Below are positions 34,610 to 47,400 of a stretch of 64,000 nt of DNA, in pieces; positions within the stretch are counted from its first letter, which is position 1; each line of letters begins with the position of its first letter. Made by a program: the position numbers and the translations under genes. The DNA comes from Isoetes taiwanensis (lineage: Eukaryota > Streptophyta > Lycopodiopsida > Isoetales > Isoetaceae). The stretch covers positions 22,348,320 to 22,412,319 of the forward strand of contig JAJEKV010000004.1 in NCBI GenBank assembly GCA_021234155.1, in the 5' to 3' direction. The notes under the pieces were generated by a model, which did no database searches, was not told the origin of the DNA, and saw only the letters and a list, made by a program, of their open reading frames with translations.

Positions 34610-35371
34610 CTAGTTCTTCGGCCGCCTCCCCTTCACGAACTTCCGCAGGTTTTGCTTGCAGTACCAATCATTGTACCTCGTCCACCGACGGAGGTACTCC
34701 TGGTACACCTTCATCCGGCGCTTGAACTCCCGTCCTGCCGGAGCGTGAATTCGCGCTCGCCCACCTTCTGCTTCTTCACTACCTTAGGTGGCTTAGGCCA
34801 CTTAGGGTAGGGTGGGCGTGCGTCGAGGTCTGAAGGTTCCCCAGCGTCCTGCTCGTGCTCCTCCTCTGCATTCTCCTCCTCGTCTTCCTCCTCCTCTTCC
34901 TCCTCCACGACCTCCTCGTCCTCGCGTGGGCAAGGTTCTTCGATGGTGACGGTCCCCCGTGGCTTATCCCTCCTCGCCTTCTTCCTCCTCTCCTTCTCCT
35001 TCTGCTTCCTCTCCCTTTTCTTTATGGCCGCCGTCTCCTCGGGCCACTCTGTTACTTTCTCCTTCCCCTTCTTCTTTTTGCTTGAAGAAGAGGCTGCCTG
35101 CTGGGGCTGCCTGGTCTCCCTCCTCCTGGTGCTCCTCCTCCCCCTCAGATAGAGGGCCGTCGGTTTGTTGGGTCCCTACCGACGAAGAGGTGCTCTGCGG
35201 CTCCTCCTGCGAGGCGTGGAAAGTCTCGTCAGTTGAAGAGGACGACTCCTCGCCTTCCTTCGGCCGGAGGTGCTCGGGGATCTGCTTTCCATGTCCACCA
35301 GCTGCTGCTGCTGCCATCGAAGGGGAGCTCCTTGGGCCAACCTTTCCATAGGTTTGTTTGGTCCTTGCCAT
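34610..35371 (-). pseudogene. unidentified acidic protein with histone-H3-like N-terminus (ORF a)
   Basis: The first frame (35371-34964) begins 'MARTKQTYGKVGPRSS'; residues 2-7 equal the first six of mature histone H3 and Lys at H3 position 9 is also kept. A Ser/Glu-rich middle follows ('EEGDQAAPAG', 'GEGEEEEGEEG') up to a stop. One base shift continues the same character ('EEEEEEEDEEENAEEEHEQD', then 'PPYPKWPKPPKVVKKQKVGE'). A further shift gives 'YLRRWTRYNDWYCKQNLRKF' and a stop at 34610. So one protein of about 250 residues is broken by two frameshifts. A TATA-like 'TTTAAATAT' lies about 95 bp upstream. Family not recognised; 'MARTK' starts also occur in some plant transposon proteins. Confidence 0.45.
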
Positions 35372-35469
35372 GTCTTACGGTCAGGAAAACTGATGACGTA
35401 AGGCTGATCAAGAGAGAGAAGGTGTATAGGCAAGGTTGGGGGGAAATGAGGTGGCAAGAAGATATTTAA

Positions 35470-37431
35470 AAAGGAAGATGCTCTAGGGAATATTCCCCTA
35501 CCATTAATAGGTCTAATAATTAGCCCCCCTTATTAATTACTCCCATATTCTTAATTATTAGTATACACTTAATTATTAATATATACTTAATACTGTATTA
35601 TACTTAAAATTTCGAATTTTTCCTAATGGTTTGAAGTGCTACTTATGAATTTGCGCCATTTTTCACCAAGGTCTCGGATTGGCATGATTCTTCGACCCAT
35701 TTTTGGTGAAATCTTATGTTAATTTGCATAATTTCTACTCCAATTTTACTAGAATGTTGATTTGACTCATTCTTTTTCCTCATCTAACAACTTAGCCTAT
35801 TCTTACGGACCCACTACCTAGGAGAAAAAAAATTTCCTCTATTTTCTGAAGAGAAGTCCTATGCTTACATTTCGTTAAAATTGATTGACTGGTTGCTTCT
35901 GGGGATCAGAGCTACTAGAATCAGAGATGCGACTCTAATCCTACGTTGGGTAGTTGCATATCACAACGTAGAACAAGATCTGAGATTGTGATAATTTTAG
36001 ATTACCTTTACTGATACTTGCATATTCTCAAAGTTAGGGCTATATATTGTTCTTACTGATCACCTCCAAGCTTGCAATGATCATCTCCAAGTTTGCAACA
36101 ATCTGCCCAGGGGATCCTCTTATGAGTAGCAGTTTGTATCGAAACCCACAAACGACGGCTTAAAGGGGGAAAAAAGCTAGCAGAATAGGCCCTGCTTGAA
36201 AATACTTCTCTTAAGTTTCAAGAGAGAATCACTGTGGCAAAGGGCATGTTGCCATCACGAGTTTTCTTATTTTCATCTTTGGTTTTCCAGTTATTTTATT
36301 CATGGACATCTTCTTTTTTAAAAAGGAAGGGCTTTGATTTTCGTGCCCGGAATGCCACATGTAATGCCGCATGCGACATTCCCTCTGCCGTTTGCGGGCG
36401 AATTTTGAATCTGATCGGCCACCTATGTGAATTTTGAATCTGACCGGCCATATACGACATGAAATTAATTTAGAATATAGGATGGAGAAGGTAATGCCAC
36501 ATAAAAGGAGTTGTAATCAAGTGTGCTACTTATCCCCCCCCCCCCATGTAAGTTCACTCATAGTAGGCAGAAGGTCTACTTTCACAAATGTTGCAAAATT
36601 GTTCTTTCCTTGCTATAAACCAAATCATCTTAGTCTTCCTAGATGCACCAATTATTTCAAGCATGACATCAAGTAAATGTTTCTTACTCCTAAACATTTA
36701 GTATGACGATATAGTTATTCGGCATTAAGCAGCTATGTTAAGGCTGGCTTTCAATATTAGGAGGTTGTTACATGGGTAGATGATCGCTAAGATGTGGCAA
36801 TCAATGTTGGGATGGATGTACTTGATTGACTCAATCTCGATTTAGCATAGTCATGCAAAAGGCTCTCCACATCTTTACACACCTTTCTGTTAGACATGAG
36901 AAATCTATATTTTCTTCCATCTACGAATTCTATTACATAAATTCCATACGTCCATGACTAATGCCCGGCATCGCCGGGCACACGTTACTAGTTGACTGTT
37001 ACATTTTCAAATCTGTAGGGTAAAATATAGTTCTAAGCTTTGGAATATCAATTGAGATCTACAATTTGTAATTTATTGTTTTAGTTTATAAATGTACGTC
37101 GTCACATATAACCTTCTGTTGGAGGTCCAAAAGCATTATAAAGACTGAGTTTTAGAAGAGACAAGCTGTCTGTAGCTGAACTTCCTTATTTTACATGGAT
37201 GATAATTCTTGCAGGTCTAGCAAGCCTTCATAAGACGATTTGACTTAATATTTCCTTCTTTGATAAACTTCTCTCAGCACATGTATACTAGCGTTAGCCT
37301 ATTCTACAAAATGGAAAGACGTACCAATTGTGTCGCATTAGATCAACCATCTACGTTGTATGTGCTAGAAGGGATAGAGACGTGAAGCGAAAGGGAAAGG
37401 TTAAAATTCTAGAAAGAAAGAAAATTTTTAC
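35470..37431. other. intergenic, nothing recognised
   Basis: Includes a run of 12 or more C near 36534-36545 and a GC-rich 'gcccggcatcgccgggc' palindrome at about 36963. Frames such as 36234-36437 have no domain. No copy of the left LTR found here. Confidence 0.4.
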
Positions 37432-37680
37432 TTTGCTTCCTTCTGCTCCATAGAATAAGCCCGAGAGCATGCTTATTGTGCTTTCCTTTGTAAAGATGTT
37501 CCATGTGACTTCTGAATGGCTAACATCATGGATCCATAATTTTTAGTTTGCTTCCTTCTGCACCATAGAATAAGCCAAAGAGCATGCTTATTGCGCTTTC
37601 TTTCATAAAGATGTTCCATGTAACGTCTGAACATGCTTAATTGTTCTTTCTTTTGCATAGATATTCCGACTGACTTCTAT
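37432..37680. repeat. 115-bp tandem repeat, 2.4 units
   Basis: Units start at 37432 and 37547 with 'tttgcttccttctgc.ccat' and share 'agcatgcttattg.gctttc' and 'aagatgttccatgt'. A third partial unit runs from about 37633. Confidence 0.8.
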
Positions 37681-38159
37681 CACTCAAAAGGCAATCAATA
37701 AAAGAGTAGTTGTAGATATTTTAGTCTTCTGCTACTAATGTTTCTAGAGGCAATATTGTTTCCAGACCAAACCTATATGCACACATTGTCTATTTGCAGA
37801 AGCCTCTCAGTCAATCTTTATAGATTCATGCCTGGATTCACGAAGCTGCTTTATTATGCTATGCCCAAAGGTTTTGAGGCTACAACATGTTAACCTACAT
37901 TAGAGTTGGCTTATTGAGATGTTGGTGCATGGGTAGAGACCTGTTGTAAACCTTATATCAGGTGCGAAGAAGCTTTTTTTTATGGAATTTCTAAGATGTA
38001 CTTGGATTTGTTTATAGGTTCTATGTCTATTCGACTCTTTGTGCAGGTGCTTGCGCCAATATTAGGGAAGATTGTGTATTTGCATGAGACACCATAGGAA
38101 AAAAAATGTAGTATTGACTCAATTCAGAGGCTTTTGCAGATATGATTTAGGTATAACAG

Positions 38160-38940
38160 CAACTACAAATCATTTGCTATATTGGAATATCTTATTTACT
38201 CTCTATATATTATTTGAAGTGGCTGGTAATAGAGCAATATTGTAGAATTTATTGGACTTGAAGAGGTTTGAGGTGACTTTTATAATGTTCTGGGAAGTAG
38301 GCTTCAAGTTATGGTTTTGGTTTTACCAAGGGCTACAAATCATTTGCTATACTGAAATATCTTATTTTCTATATGTATTTGAAGTCAGTTGGTAATAGAA
38401 TAATGCCGTTGGTTGGTATTCTAAACGAGGTGCACCCTGGACTACCACAGTCGTCGGATTCGTTGATCCTACGACCCAGATCGTATATTGGGGCCTCTGG
38501 GCACCTCTCGTTTCGCTTATAGTCATTTATGATTGGAGGTGCCTATGATTTTGAAATATGAAATACGACTTCGCCTAAGGTTTTGAGGGAATATTGAACC
38601 TCTATACGGCTTCGCCTAAGATTTTAAAATATTTAAAATATGAAATACGGGGGCCGAACCTCTACCAAAATAACTCAATGTCCTAATAAAATTACTTTAA
38701 CCAATGTACCTAGTGAGGTAATGTGATTATTGTTTATCTTGAATCTATGTTTTTTTTTTTTTTTTTTTTTTTTATAACAACCTATTCAATTGTTTTAGGG
38801 ATATATGGTCTATGGTTTCAGGAATTGTTATTTTTACATCCATATCAAATCCCCTGGAACCCCCTGTTATTTTGCTACATATTTGGACTTGAAGAGTTTT
38901 GAGGTGACTTTTATAATGTTCTGGAAAGTAGGGTTCCAGT
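38160..38940. repeat. tandem duplication interrupted by a family A copy
   Basis: 38163-38315 ('ctacaaatcatttgctata...ggacttgaagag..tttgaggtgac') recurs at 38333-38405 and continues at 38884-38940. The second copy is split exactly by the family A repeat. Confidence 0.75.
38418..38883 (-). repeat. Family A SINE-like repeat, copy 2
   Basis: 466 bp, homologous to 1685-2145 over its full length. Minus-strand tRNA-like boxes: TGGTTAAAGTA at 38693-38703 and GGTTCGGCCCC at 38650-38660, 32 bp apart, as in copy 1. A 23-base T run at 38751-38773 is expanded relative to copy 1. Because it interrupts a local duplication, its ends are defined independently of copy 1. Confidence 0.65.
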
Positions 38941-39139
38941 TAGGCTCTCTCTCTTGCACACAACCAATCATTCTGACATTCAAATATATAGGGTTTAAAT
39001 ATAGGTGTTTGCCCACATCCAAACATTCGACATTCATTCGACATTTGAATATGTGGAATTATTGAATATAGGGGATCAAATGTAGGTCTAGATTTAAGGT
39101 GCAAGTGATGTGCATTATTTCGACAAATATGAAAATTGC

Positions 39140-39157
39140 TCTTCAACAATGTTATAT
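39140..39157. repeat. target-site duplication of the old LINE (left)
   Basis: 18 bp 'tcttcaacaatgttatat', identical to 49802-49819. It abuts the T run that is the complement of the LINE's poly(A) tail. Confidence 0.9.
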
Positions 39158-39306
39158 TTTTTTTTTTGAAGGACTTGAGCCTTTATTATCCAGAGAAAGT
39201 TAGATAGTACAATGGGGACTAATAACTCAGTGGAGAGAATGTCCACCAGAGCAAAACCACCCCTCTCAAATACAACATCTAAACAATATGAAGAGCAAGC
39301 AAAAAC

Positions 39307-40520
39307 TCATAAGTAAGTATGAATCTGAAGATAATGCTCCCAAATACGGCTTTTCACCTCATTAGCAATTGATGAGCACCTGAATGCTTTGACAATTCGT
39401 TGTTGGGCATCAAGAAGGACCTGTGCATCTGAACAAGCAAGACCTTTGAATATGAGAAGATTCCTTCTTTTCCAAATAGACCAGATGATCCATGCAGAAG
39501 CCAAATGAAACACCCTTTTTGCCAAATTATCCCAACTACTTGGATAAACTGCTAATAACACCTGCTGGCTATTCAAATTGCAATGAAAGAGGCCGAAGCC
39601 ACAACCAAGCATGTCTGACATGTCTACATAGGAAGAAGCAATGCTCAATTGTCTCGTCCCTCTGTGCACATAAGGGACAAAGTCTGGGACACCTACGGGC
39701 CGAAATCGTGCACCGAGAATATTAGCAGGAGACAACAATGAGTGACTTGCCACCATAAAGCGGATACTTTGGGATGGAGTAGTTTATACCATACCCATTT
39801 CCATCTTGCTTTACCCGATCCACAGGAATGACCAAAGGCCACTTGGGCCGAAGGAGGGCAAGACGTCAGCATCAAGCAAGACCTTGTACATGGAATTCAC
39901 CAACTTATATGCTTTGACATGCTCATGAACTACCCACGGCTGGGGGTCATCCACTTGTGCTACTGGAGGAAGAATTGAAGACACCTTCTGCCAAATAGCT
40001 CGATCCCACCTTAAAAGGAGGAACTTAGCTCTAAACCCTCCCATGTCAGCAACTGCCTTTGATTATTATACCAATCAGATATCATGTGCACACCTGCTGC
40101 TCTCCATCGACGTTACGTCAATGGGTGGACTGAAGCAACCAGAGGACCACCATTCAATGGAATCCACCAACAACTTGCAGTCATGCTAGTGTGCACAAGA
40201 TGGTGAAAATGAAACAGAGATTGTACAGTCTCTCATGCAACTAGCAATCCTCTAAGAAATGGAGATGCATTAGGGTATGCCGTCAGTGGATAGAATAGAG
40301 CCCAGGGGAAAAGAGGCCTAAGAGACCGAGACCCAAAAGAAATGCACATTTGCAAAGACTGATAAACAAGGCGGGAACCCGGGGACTCATCCACATTATT
40401 CAAAATTCTCCAAATGAACTTAGAAATCATCACCTTGCTCTGCAAAAGAAAATTGATCATTCCAAGGCCGCCAAAATGCTTTGGCAACATGCACTTTTCC
40501 CAACTAACTTTTGTGCACAC
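39307..40520 (-). pseudogene. old LINE: post-RT and zinc-finger (zf-RVT) region
   Basis: 40520-40233 has 'VSWEKCMLPKHFGGLGM', the segment following RT in plant L1s. 39875-39693 has 'YKLLHPKVSALWWQV', and 39756-39307 has 'LASAWIIWSIWKRRNLLIF', the C-terminal zf-RVT region. Frames are separated by stops and shifts. Confidence 0.8.
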
Positions 40521-40628
40521 CCTCCTGTCCCCGGATGAAGTTCACGAAAACCCGGCGAGAAGTATCTTTATTTGTGGAGCCAACATGAATGAAGCCATAT
40601 ACACATGGGTCTTTGCTTAAAACCTGAC

Positions 40629-42118
40629 TTATCCCGCCATGGAAAGCTTCATTTGTGGACCACCAAAAAGGTGCTTTTCCAAGCCCTTAATCTTGCCTCC
40701 CATGCATCTCGATGAGATATGAACACCTCTGGGGATCTTGAGAAGTTTGGTTGCTTTACCATGGGGAAGGATCTTCCATGGAAAGGTAGCTACACATGGT
40801 GGGCTGGAGAGTCCAATGCCCATAGTCTTTGTACACTTACGCCAACCCACAAAAATACCGGATGCTAGGGGAAAAGGAATCCAACAAGAAAATGGCATTA
40901 CGCAAATTTTTCTCATCGCCCTGAAAGAAAAAAGGAAAGTGTCATCCGCATATTGATTCTGAGATCTCCTGCGACCCATTGTTCATAGGAAGTCTATGCA
41001 AGATTCCCTCACAATGCGGCAGAGAAGACACGGGCAAGGACCTCAGCCACAAGCGTAAATAACAATGGAGCTAAAGGGGCCACGGCCGGATGCCACGACC
41101 CACTGAAAGAATCTTTGAGGGTTCCCCTTGGAAGAGAATAGAAGAAGCGGCGAGAATAATGAAGCCTCATGACATCAATTTGTGAATTGTGCACCAAAAC
41201 CAAAGCGTAAAGACATTTCTCTAAGAAGGCCGAGTCAACACTTGTCATATGCTTTTGCAAAGTCCGACTTCAAATATACAATTTCATGGCCCTAAAGTCG
41301 AGCCCGATAAATACCTTCATAGGCGGCGACAACATTGTTTAATATGCATCGTCGCTTGGGCGAGAAATCATTTGTATAGAGGATATGGAATCAACAAGAA
41401 TATCCCGAAGCTTTTGTGCATAAGCTTTGGCAATAATCTTGTACACAGAAGATAGTAAGGTGATAGGGTACCAGTCCGAAATTGTTGAAGGTTCCTTACG
41501 CTTAGGAATAAGAGAAATGCAGCCCGAGTTGAGAATTTTGTCTAGACGCCTTTGCCTCTTGAAATCCTGAAACGCATCGTACACATCATTGCCTACACAA
41601 TCCCATAACTCCCGAAAGAACTCCACAGGAATACCATCAATTCCAGGACACTTTCCTTCTTCAGAAGGAAGGAAGCATCTGCTAAATCATTCATCGTAAT
41701 CTCTGCTTCTAGAGTAGCTCTTTATTCCTCAGATATAATAGGATGTATCTTTGCCAGTAATGCCTCCTGAAAATCTGATTGGAAGGGAAGACGACGAGAA
41801 GCAAAAAAGGAAGAAAAGTGGCCATGCAGAAAGAACTTAAGTTGTTGAGGATCAGAGATGAGAGGCCCATCTTGAACTTGGAGAGACACCATTGCAGAAG
41901 CTTGTCTCCGAATTTTTGCAGCTCTAAAAAAGAAGCATGTGCAACAATCCCCCTCTTTGAACCATTGCAGGCCCGCTTTAACTCGAGCGTGATGAACTTG
42001 CTCAGTTTCCATCTGTCTAATGCTGGCCAAAATCTGCTTCTCTATTTGGGCATCGATGGTATAACAGACCTGCAAGCCACTAATTGTTGGTGCAGAGCAA
42101 TCAAAATCCCTCGATTAG
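40629..42118 (-). pseudogene. old LINE: reverse transcriptase
   Basis: 'FFREL', 'SGCISLIPKRKEP', 'ITLLSSVYKIIAKAYAQKLR' (41626-41339) and the catalytic box 'QYADDTFLFS' (YADD at 40941-40952) are recognisable. The pre-RT phrase 'WFKEGDCCTCFFFRAAKIR' is at about 41900-41990. The fragments lie in several frames. Confidence 0.85.
42102..42118. repeat. target-site duplication of the nested L1 (left)
   Basis: 17 bp 'caaaatccctcgattag', identical to 48665-48681, within the coding part of the old LINE. Confidence 0.9.
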
Positions 42119-42561
42119 GAAAATATGAAAGTACGGGAAGAATGAACGTTAGGCGCAGGAAGGGGCATCGTCTTGGGAAGCGTGCGAAACCAGGTCCCGA
42201 TGGATGAGGCCTTTCTAGAGGCTGTTCTCCAGGGACTTGGGTTCCCGAGCATTCCCTTAGATCATGATGTGACAGTAGCTTACCTAGATAGCATAATAAA
42301 TCAGACGTACACATCTAATTCTAGGATAGGATTTTCTAGACAGGCCTTCGGCACCCATTATCTCTGTATCTTATGCTTCGATAGGGTAGGATCTTTAAGG
42401 ATTTCGGCTCACAACACAGGATATCTTGCAGCAGGAAGATACTCAAGAAACATCTTTCAAATTTCAGTTCTCGAACGATTTGGCACGGAACCTCTCTGGC
42501 ACTGGTCGACATTCTTTGATCTTAGGCCGGCCCAATTCTTGACGGACTTGGAAATTGTAGT
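42119..42561 (+). other. L1 5' UTR
   Basis: Precedes ORF1. An open frame at 42173-42586 (137 codons) has no recognised domain and is probably incidental, though an upstream ORF cannot be excluded. An internal promoter is expected here in L1 elements, but no specific box was identified. Confidence 0.5.
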
Positions 42562-44477
42562 TTGGAGGTTTGCTTTGGCGAATTAGTTCTCTCTTTCTTG
42601 TCTCAGGAAAGTATCAGAAAAGGGGAAGATGGCGGGAGTTGGAAATCAAGGAAAGGGGAAGAAGGCTATCAGCGCAGAGAAGCAAAGAGAGATGAGGAAT
42701 GGAACATGATCTTCTGGCTGGAGGATAGGAATGATGTAGCTTGGAAAAATCTCAAGGAACTGTATGTTGCCTTTGAGATCATTAAAGATCAACAAGAAGG
42801 CGGTACGTGCATGGATGTCTCGGGGGAGGGATCGATTTGTGCCAGTTTGGACAAAATCAAGAAGCTTGAAGAGGATTACACTGGTGGGCGAGCAAATGAT
42901 AGGGATTGGGCTTGGAACACTCTGGAAATCTTGCAAGAAATGGACAGAAACCTCTATAAGCTCATCACGGCTAAGCAAGGGCATAGTGAAGAGGACTGTT
43001 GCAGCTTAAAAAACAATATATTCTAGAAATCCATGAACGAAATGCTTAATAGAACTAAGGAGATTCTGGTGGAGATGGAAAAGCTTAAATGGAACTCGAT
43101 AGCCTCAATTAAACTGATAAGGAGGTGGGAAGACACGGATGATCAAGTAATTGAGAGACAGCGCAGGATCTTCAAGAATAACCTTTCTTATGATGCAGCC
43201 CAGGTGCTTGATAATGTCTCCAAGAACTATGAAACTCATCAGATCCACTTAAAAAAGGATACCAAGGCATGCAAGATCCGAGATAGCAATGGGTTCTTTA
43301 ATCCTACAGAGGTTGGCCAGTGTGATTGCAAGAATTGTGAAGAGGTCTGGATATCCATCTTTGAACAAAACCCGGTACCAAAGTGGGGGACCACCATATC
43401 TGTAACAGAGCTCCAATCTTGGGTAAAAGCGACACTGCCAAAGGTTTGAATATCCCCTCTTATAAAAATGCTCTTCTTAATCAAGTTAATTATGATTTCA
43501 ATTCGTCTTATCTTGCTAATGAGGGCAGAAGAGAGATTAAGGAGGGGATTATAGATCTTTCTGGTATCAGGGACTCCTCGGCCTCAGATTTGTACTCTAA
43601 AAAAGGCATCCTTATCCATTTTCCTAATAAACCCCCATCCCTTGGGGAGGTTAAGTTCTGGATCACTAAGCTTCAAAGAATCCCGATCCTTTCTATTCTC
43701 AAATTAGACAACAAAACATTCCAAATTCTGTGCTCTGACGAGAATAGTGTAGGATCTATTCTTAGGAAAAGATTGGATAATATTGGAAACAAGGAATTCT
43801 TCATCATGAGGTGGAGCCCGATCTTTATCCCGGGTAGTTATGATCTAATATCCACTTCCACCTGGGTTACTTACCCCAACTTACCGCCCAGTCTCTGGAC
43901 CAAGTCTCACCTGCACGCCATATCTGAGAAATTGGGAGAAGTTATCAGCATAAACATTCCCCAGACAAACTTTCCCTCAGTGTGTATTTCAAAGAGAATA
44001 AGATCAGACTGGAGAAGGGAGGTTATAGTGAAAGTCTCTGACTATACGGTATTCAATTTGAAAATTGAGTACTCTAAAATGCCCAAAAAAAATACTGATA
44101 AGGGCAAAGGAATAAATCTGGAGGAAAAGGTGAATAGATCCACCCCTCTTATTATTAGACAAGAATGGAGGCCCAAGAATACTAGTATGCAAAACATGGT
44201 TCAAAAAGGGGAGAGTAGCAATTGCCCGAGCAATCAGAGTATTAATAATAGTGAGGACCAAGTAAGGTATGAAGGTAACTTCAAGTTTGATAAGAACTGG
44301 ATTCTCACTTTTAAGAATATTGGCCTCTCTTTTAAAATCAATCCGGGATTCATGACTGTCTCCATCTCCCAAACAGCTCCTGATATTTTTCAAGAAGATA
44401 TCTTTGGTAATAAAGAGGAGCATTCTAGTGATAATGATGGTGATGATATAAGCTGGCAGCAGATCAGTCATAAATAA
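42562..44477 (+). pseudogene. L1 ORF1 (DUF4283-like RNA-binding protein), broken
   Basis: 42562-43449 is one frame interrupted by a single TAG at 43024-43026. A shift near 43400-43450 leads into 43383-44477 (364 codons). The second part carries the DUF4283-type fold seen in plant L1 ORF1 proteins: 'MRWSPIFIPGSYDL' followed by 'WVTYPNLPPSLW' and 'LGEVISI'. A lysine-rich linker 'KKNTDKGKGINLEEK' follows. The first part is Lys/Glu-rich, probably coiled coil. The true start codon is uncertain. Just 13 bases separate the end of this frame from ORF2. Confidence 0.75.
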
Positions 44478-44490
44478 TAAAAATATTTAA

Positions 44491-47400
44491 ATGTTAAAGT
44501 CTATCAAAATGATTACTTGGAATCTCCAAGGTATTAATAATGGTATCAAAAGGGATAGACTTAAAGTTTGTTTATCTAACCTTTACCCTGATATTCTTTT
44601 TATCCAGGAACACAAGATCCATGATCCCAATCATGAAAGGATTATTTCTAATATTCTTCCTCCTAATTATAATATTTGGTCCATTGTTGCTAATAATTCG
44701 TCTGCAGGTATAGCCATAGCATGGAGCCACAGGATTAACATGGAAGATATTTATATGGTTAATGACACTAATGGAAGATGGCAGACTCTTGTTGGTAGAG
44801 TAGACTCATGCAAGATTGCCTTTACTAATGTCTATTCTTACCATGAGCCTTCTGAGCGATCTTTGATGTGGAACAGAATTAATAGCAGTTTGAGTAATCT
44901 GGATGTGGAGGAATGTGTTATTTGTGGAGATTTCAACATGGTCACAGATAGATTCATGAAAAATAAAAATTTCAGGAATCTTCTTCCTCAGGAAAGATGT
45001 GCTTGGGACAACCTTCTCTCTTCTCATAATTTAACCTTGGCCAGAACCAAATCCCAAGCCTTTAGTTGGTCTGACCATAGAATAGATCCTATCTGTTGCC
45101 TACATGATAGGTATTACCTTAGTGAAAATATGTGGAACAGCAGTAACAGAGTTGAAAATCTTGAAGGTTATACTATCTCTGATCATTATCCCCAGCAGAT
45201 CACCATTTCAGGGGATGACAATGGCAATAAAAGAAAGGCCTACTTCAAAATGAACACAAGCTTGATGGATAATGATGATTTTATGGTCAAGCTTGGGGAA
45301 ATCATCAATGGAAATCCTAAGCCCACTGGGAACACAGGTTGGATGTACTGGTGGATTGACATGGCCAAAAAAATAAAATGTTGGCTCAAAGAATGGGGCA
45401 AGGATATTTACAATCAAAATAAAGCCCATCTTCAGAATTTAAGACAAAGCATTATTACAGCAAGTGATGAGCACAAAGTTGAGATAAAAAGGAAGATTGA
45501 GGTCGAGGAAATCAAAATTGCAAAGGGATGGAAATTGAAGGCCAAAATAAGAGAGTTGAAGGATGACGAGAGATGCAACTCCAAATATTTCTTCAATAAA
45601 GCCAGATTCGGAATTAAGAGGAATCATATTTATGAGGTCAGGGTGGAAGATAATTTAATTTCTGAAGATAAAGACCTCAAACAAGCTGCAGTTGATCACT
45701 TCAAGAAGCTTATGGGCTCCAATATGGATTCTACTCCCATGGTTATGGAGGAGTTTATTTGTCTAAATAAAAAGGTCAATGATGATCAGAACTCATATCT
45801 CACTAAACCTTTTGTGAATGATGAGCTTTTGCAGGTTGTCAAAAATATGGAAAATGGCAAGACCCCTGGCCCTGATGGCCTTCCAGCAGAATTCTTTAAG
45901 AAGACTTGGCCCTTGCTTGGAGACAGTATTACCAAAATAGCCAATGAGTTTAGGGAGACAAAGATTTTGGATGCAAGAATTAATACCAGTTTTATTGCTC
46001 TTATCCCTAAGATTGATTCTCCTAATACCTTCTCGGATTACAGACCTATTTCTCTCTCTAATGTTATATATAAGATTATTTCAGGAGCTATTGCCTTAAG
46101 ACCTAAGACCATTTTAGACATCATTATTAGTAGTTCTCAATCAGCCTATCTTAAAGACATGTTTATTTTAGACAATGTAGTAACAGCTATTTTGGGGCTC
46201 CAATGGGCAAAAGATTCTAACCAAGATGTGGCTCTTCTAAAACTTGACATCACCAAGGCATTTGATGATAAGTTGGAATTTTTTATTTAGATGTTGCAGG
46301 GCTCTTGGTTTCAGCAATGAAAGCATTCAAATATTTGAAGCCATTTTGCACAACTCAAGATCAGCAGTTCTCATCAATGGTGAGTGCAGTCCATTCTTCA
46401 CAATCCAAAGAGGAGTAAAACAAGGTTGCCCTCTCGCCCCATTCCTTTTTCTGATTATTATGGAAGCCCTCCATTGTAGGCTGGAGATAGCAAAGAATAC
46501 TAACCTTATTAAAGGTCTGAGGCTTCCTGAAAATCCCCAGGCAGATCAAATTCTAAATGGGCATTTTGCAAATGATACCTTTATTTTAATATCAATGGAT
46601 GAGAACTCCATTACAAATTGGTGTGGCCTCAGGATGTAAAATTAACCCTGCCAAATCAGCAATCCAAGCAAGAGATCAAGAAAAGGGAGAGGTGATGGCT
46701 TTAACCATGGGATGTAAGTATAACTCCCCCAACACTAGCTCAAAAATCCTTGGTATCCCATTTGCAATTAGACGTAATGCTTCAGACCTATGGGGAAATA
46801 TTATTGAAAAGTTCTACAAAAAGGTTGATACTCTGAACTCAAAATATCTTTCTAAAAATGGTAGGGCAATTATTGCTAATTTTATGATTTCTTCTTCTCA
46901 TGTGTATCAATCATCAGTTATTCTTGCTCCAAAAAAGATTTCTAACAAATTGCAGGGAATTATTGGTAGATTCATTGCTTGTGGGCAAAACAGGAGATGC
47001 TGGCACCCGGTCTCAATGAAAGAGTGTTGCAAATCCAAGAGTAATGGAGGATTGGGAATTATTAATATTGAGAAGCAAGGGATGGCCTTGGCTGCCAAAT
47101 ACCTATCTGAGGGGCCTGCTATAACTCCATCAAGCACCCTATCTCCATCACGATAAGGCATTATATTGGAAAATGCCATCCTTATGGGTGGAGGTCTCAC
47201 GAAAATGGAGCTTCCCCACTCGATCTTCTTCCCATTTACTGTCCCAAACTCCACTCCAGGTATTATCAAGAAATGGATCAAGGCTTGGGATCAAATTAAG
47301 GGGATGTACACATGGAAAGAAGGATTGTCCATGGATCAAACTATTTTTTGGAATCCAGCTGTCCTTCTCAATAACCCCAATCTTTGCCTGGCTTGCCACT

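Noticed and set aside
34610-35371. A true histone H3 gene
   Set aside because: Similarity ends after about 10 residues; no histone fold follows.
35176-35457. Overlapping plus- and minus-strand frames around the acidic ORF
   Set aside because: Shadows of the GAG/GAA-rich stretch; only the frame starting 'MARTKQT' gives coherent protein-like sequence.
42173-42586. 137-codon ORF as the L1 ORF1 start
   Set aside because: Different frame from ORF1 and no recognised domain; more likely part of the 5' UTR.
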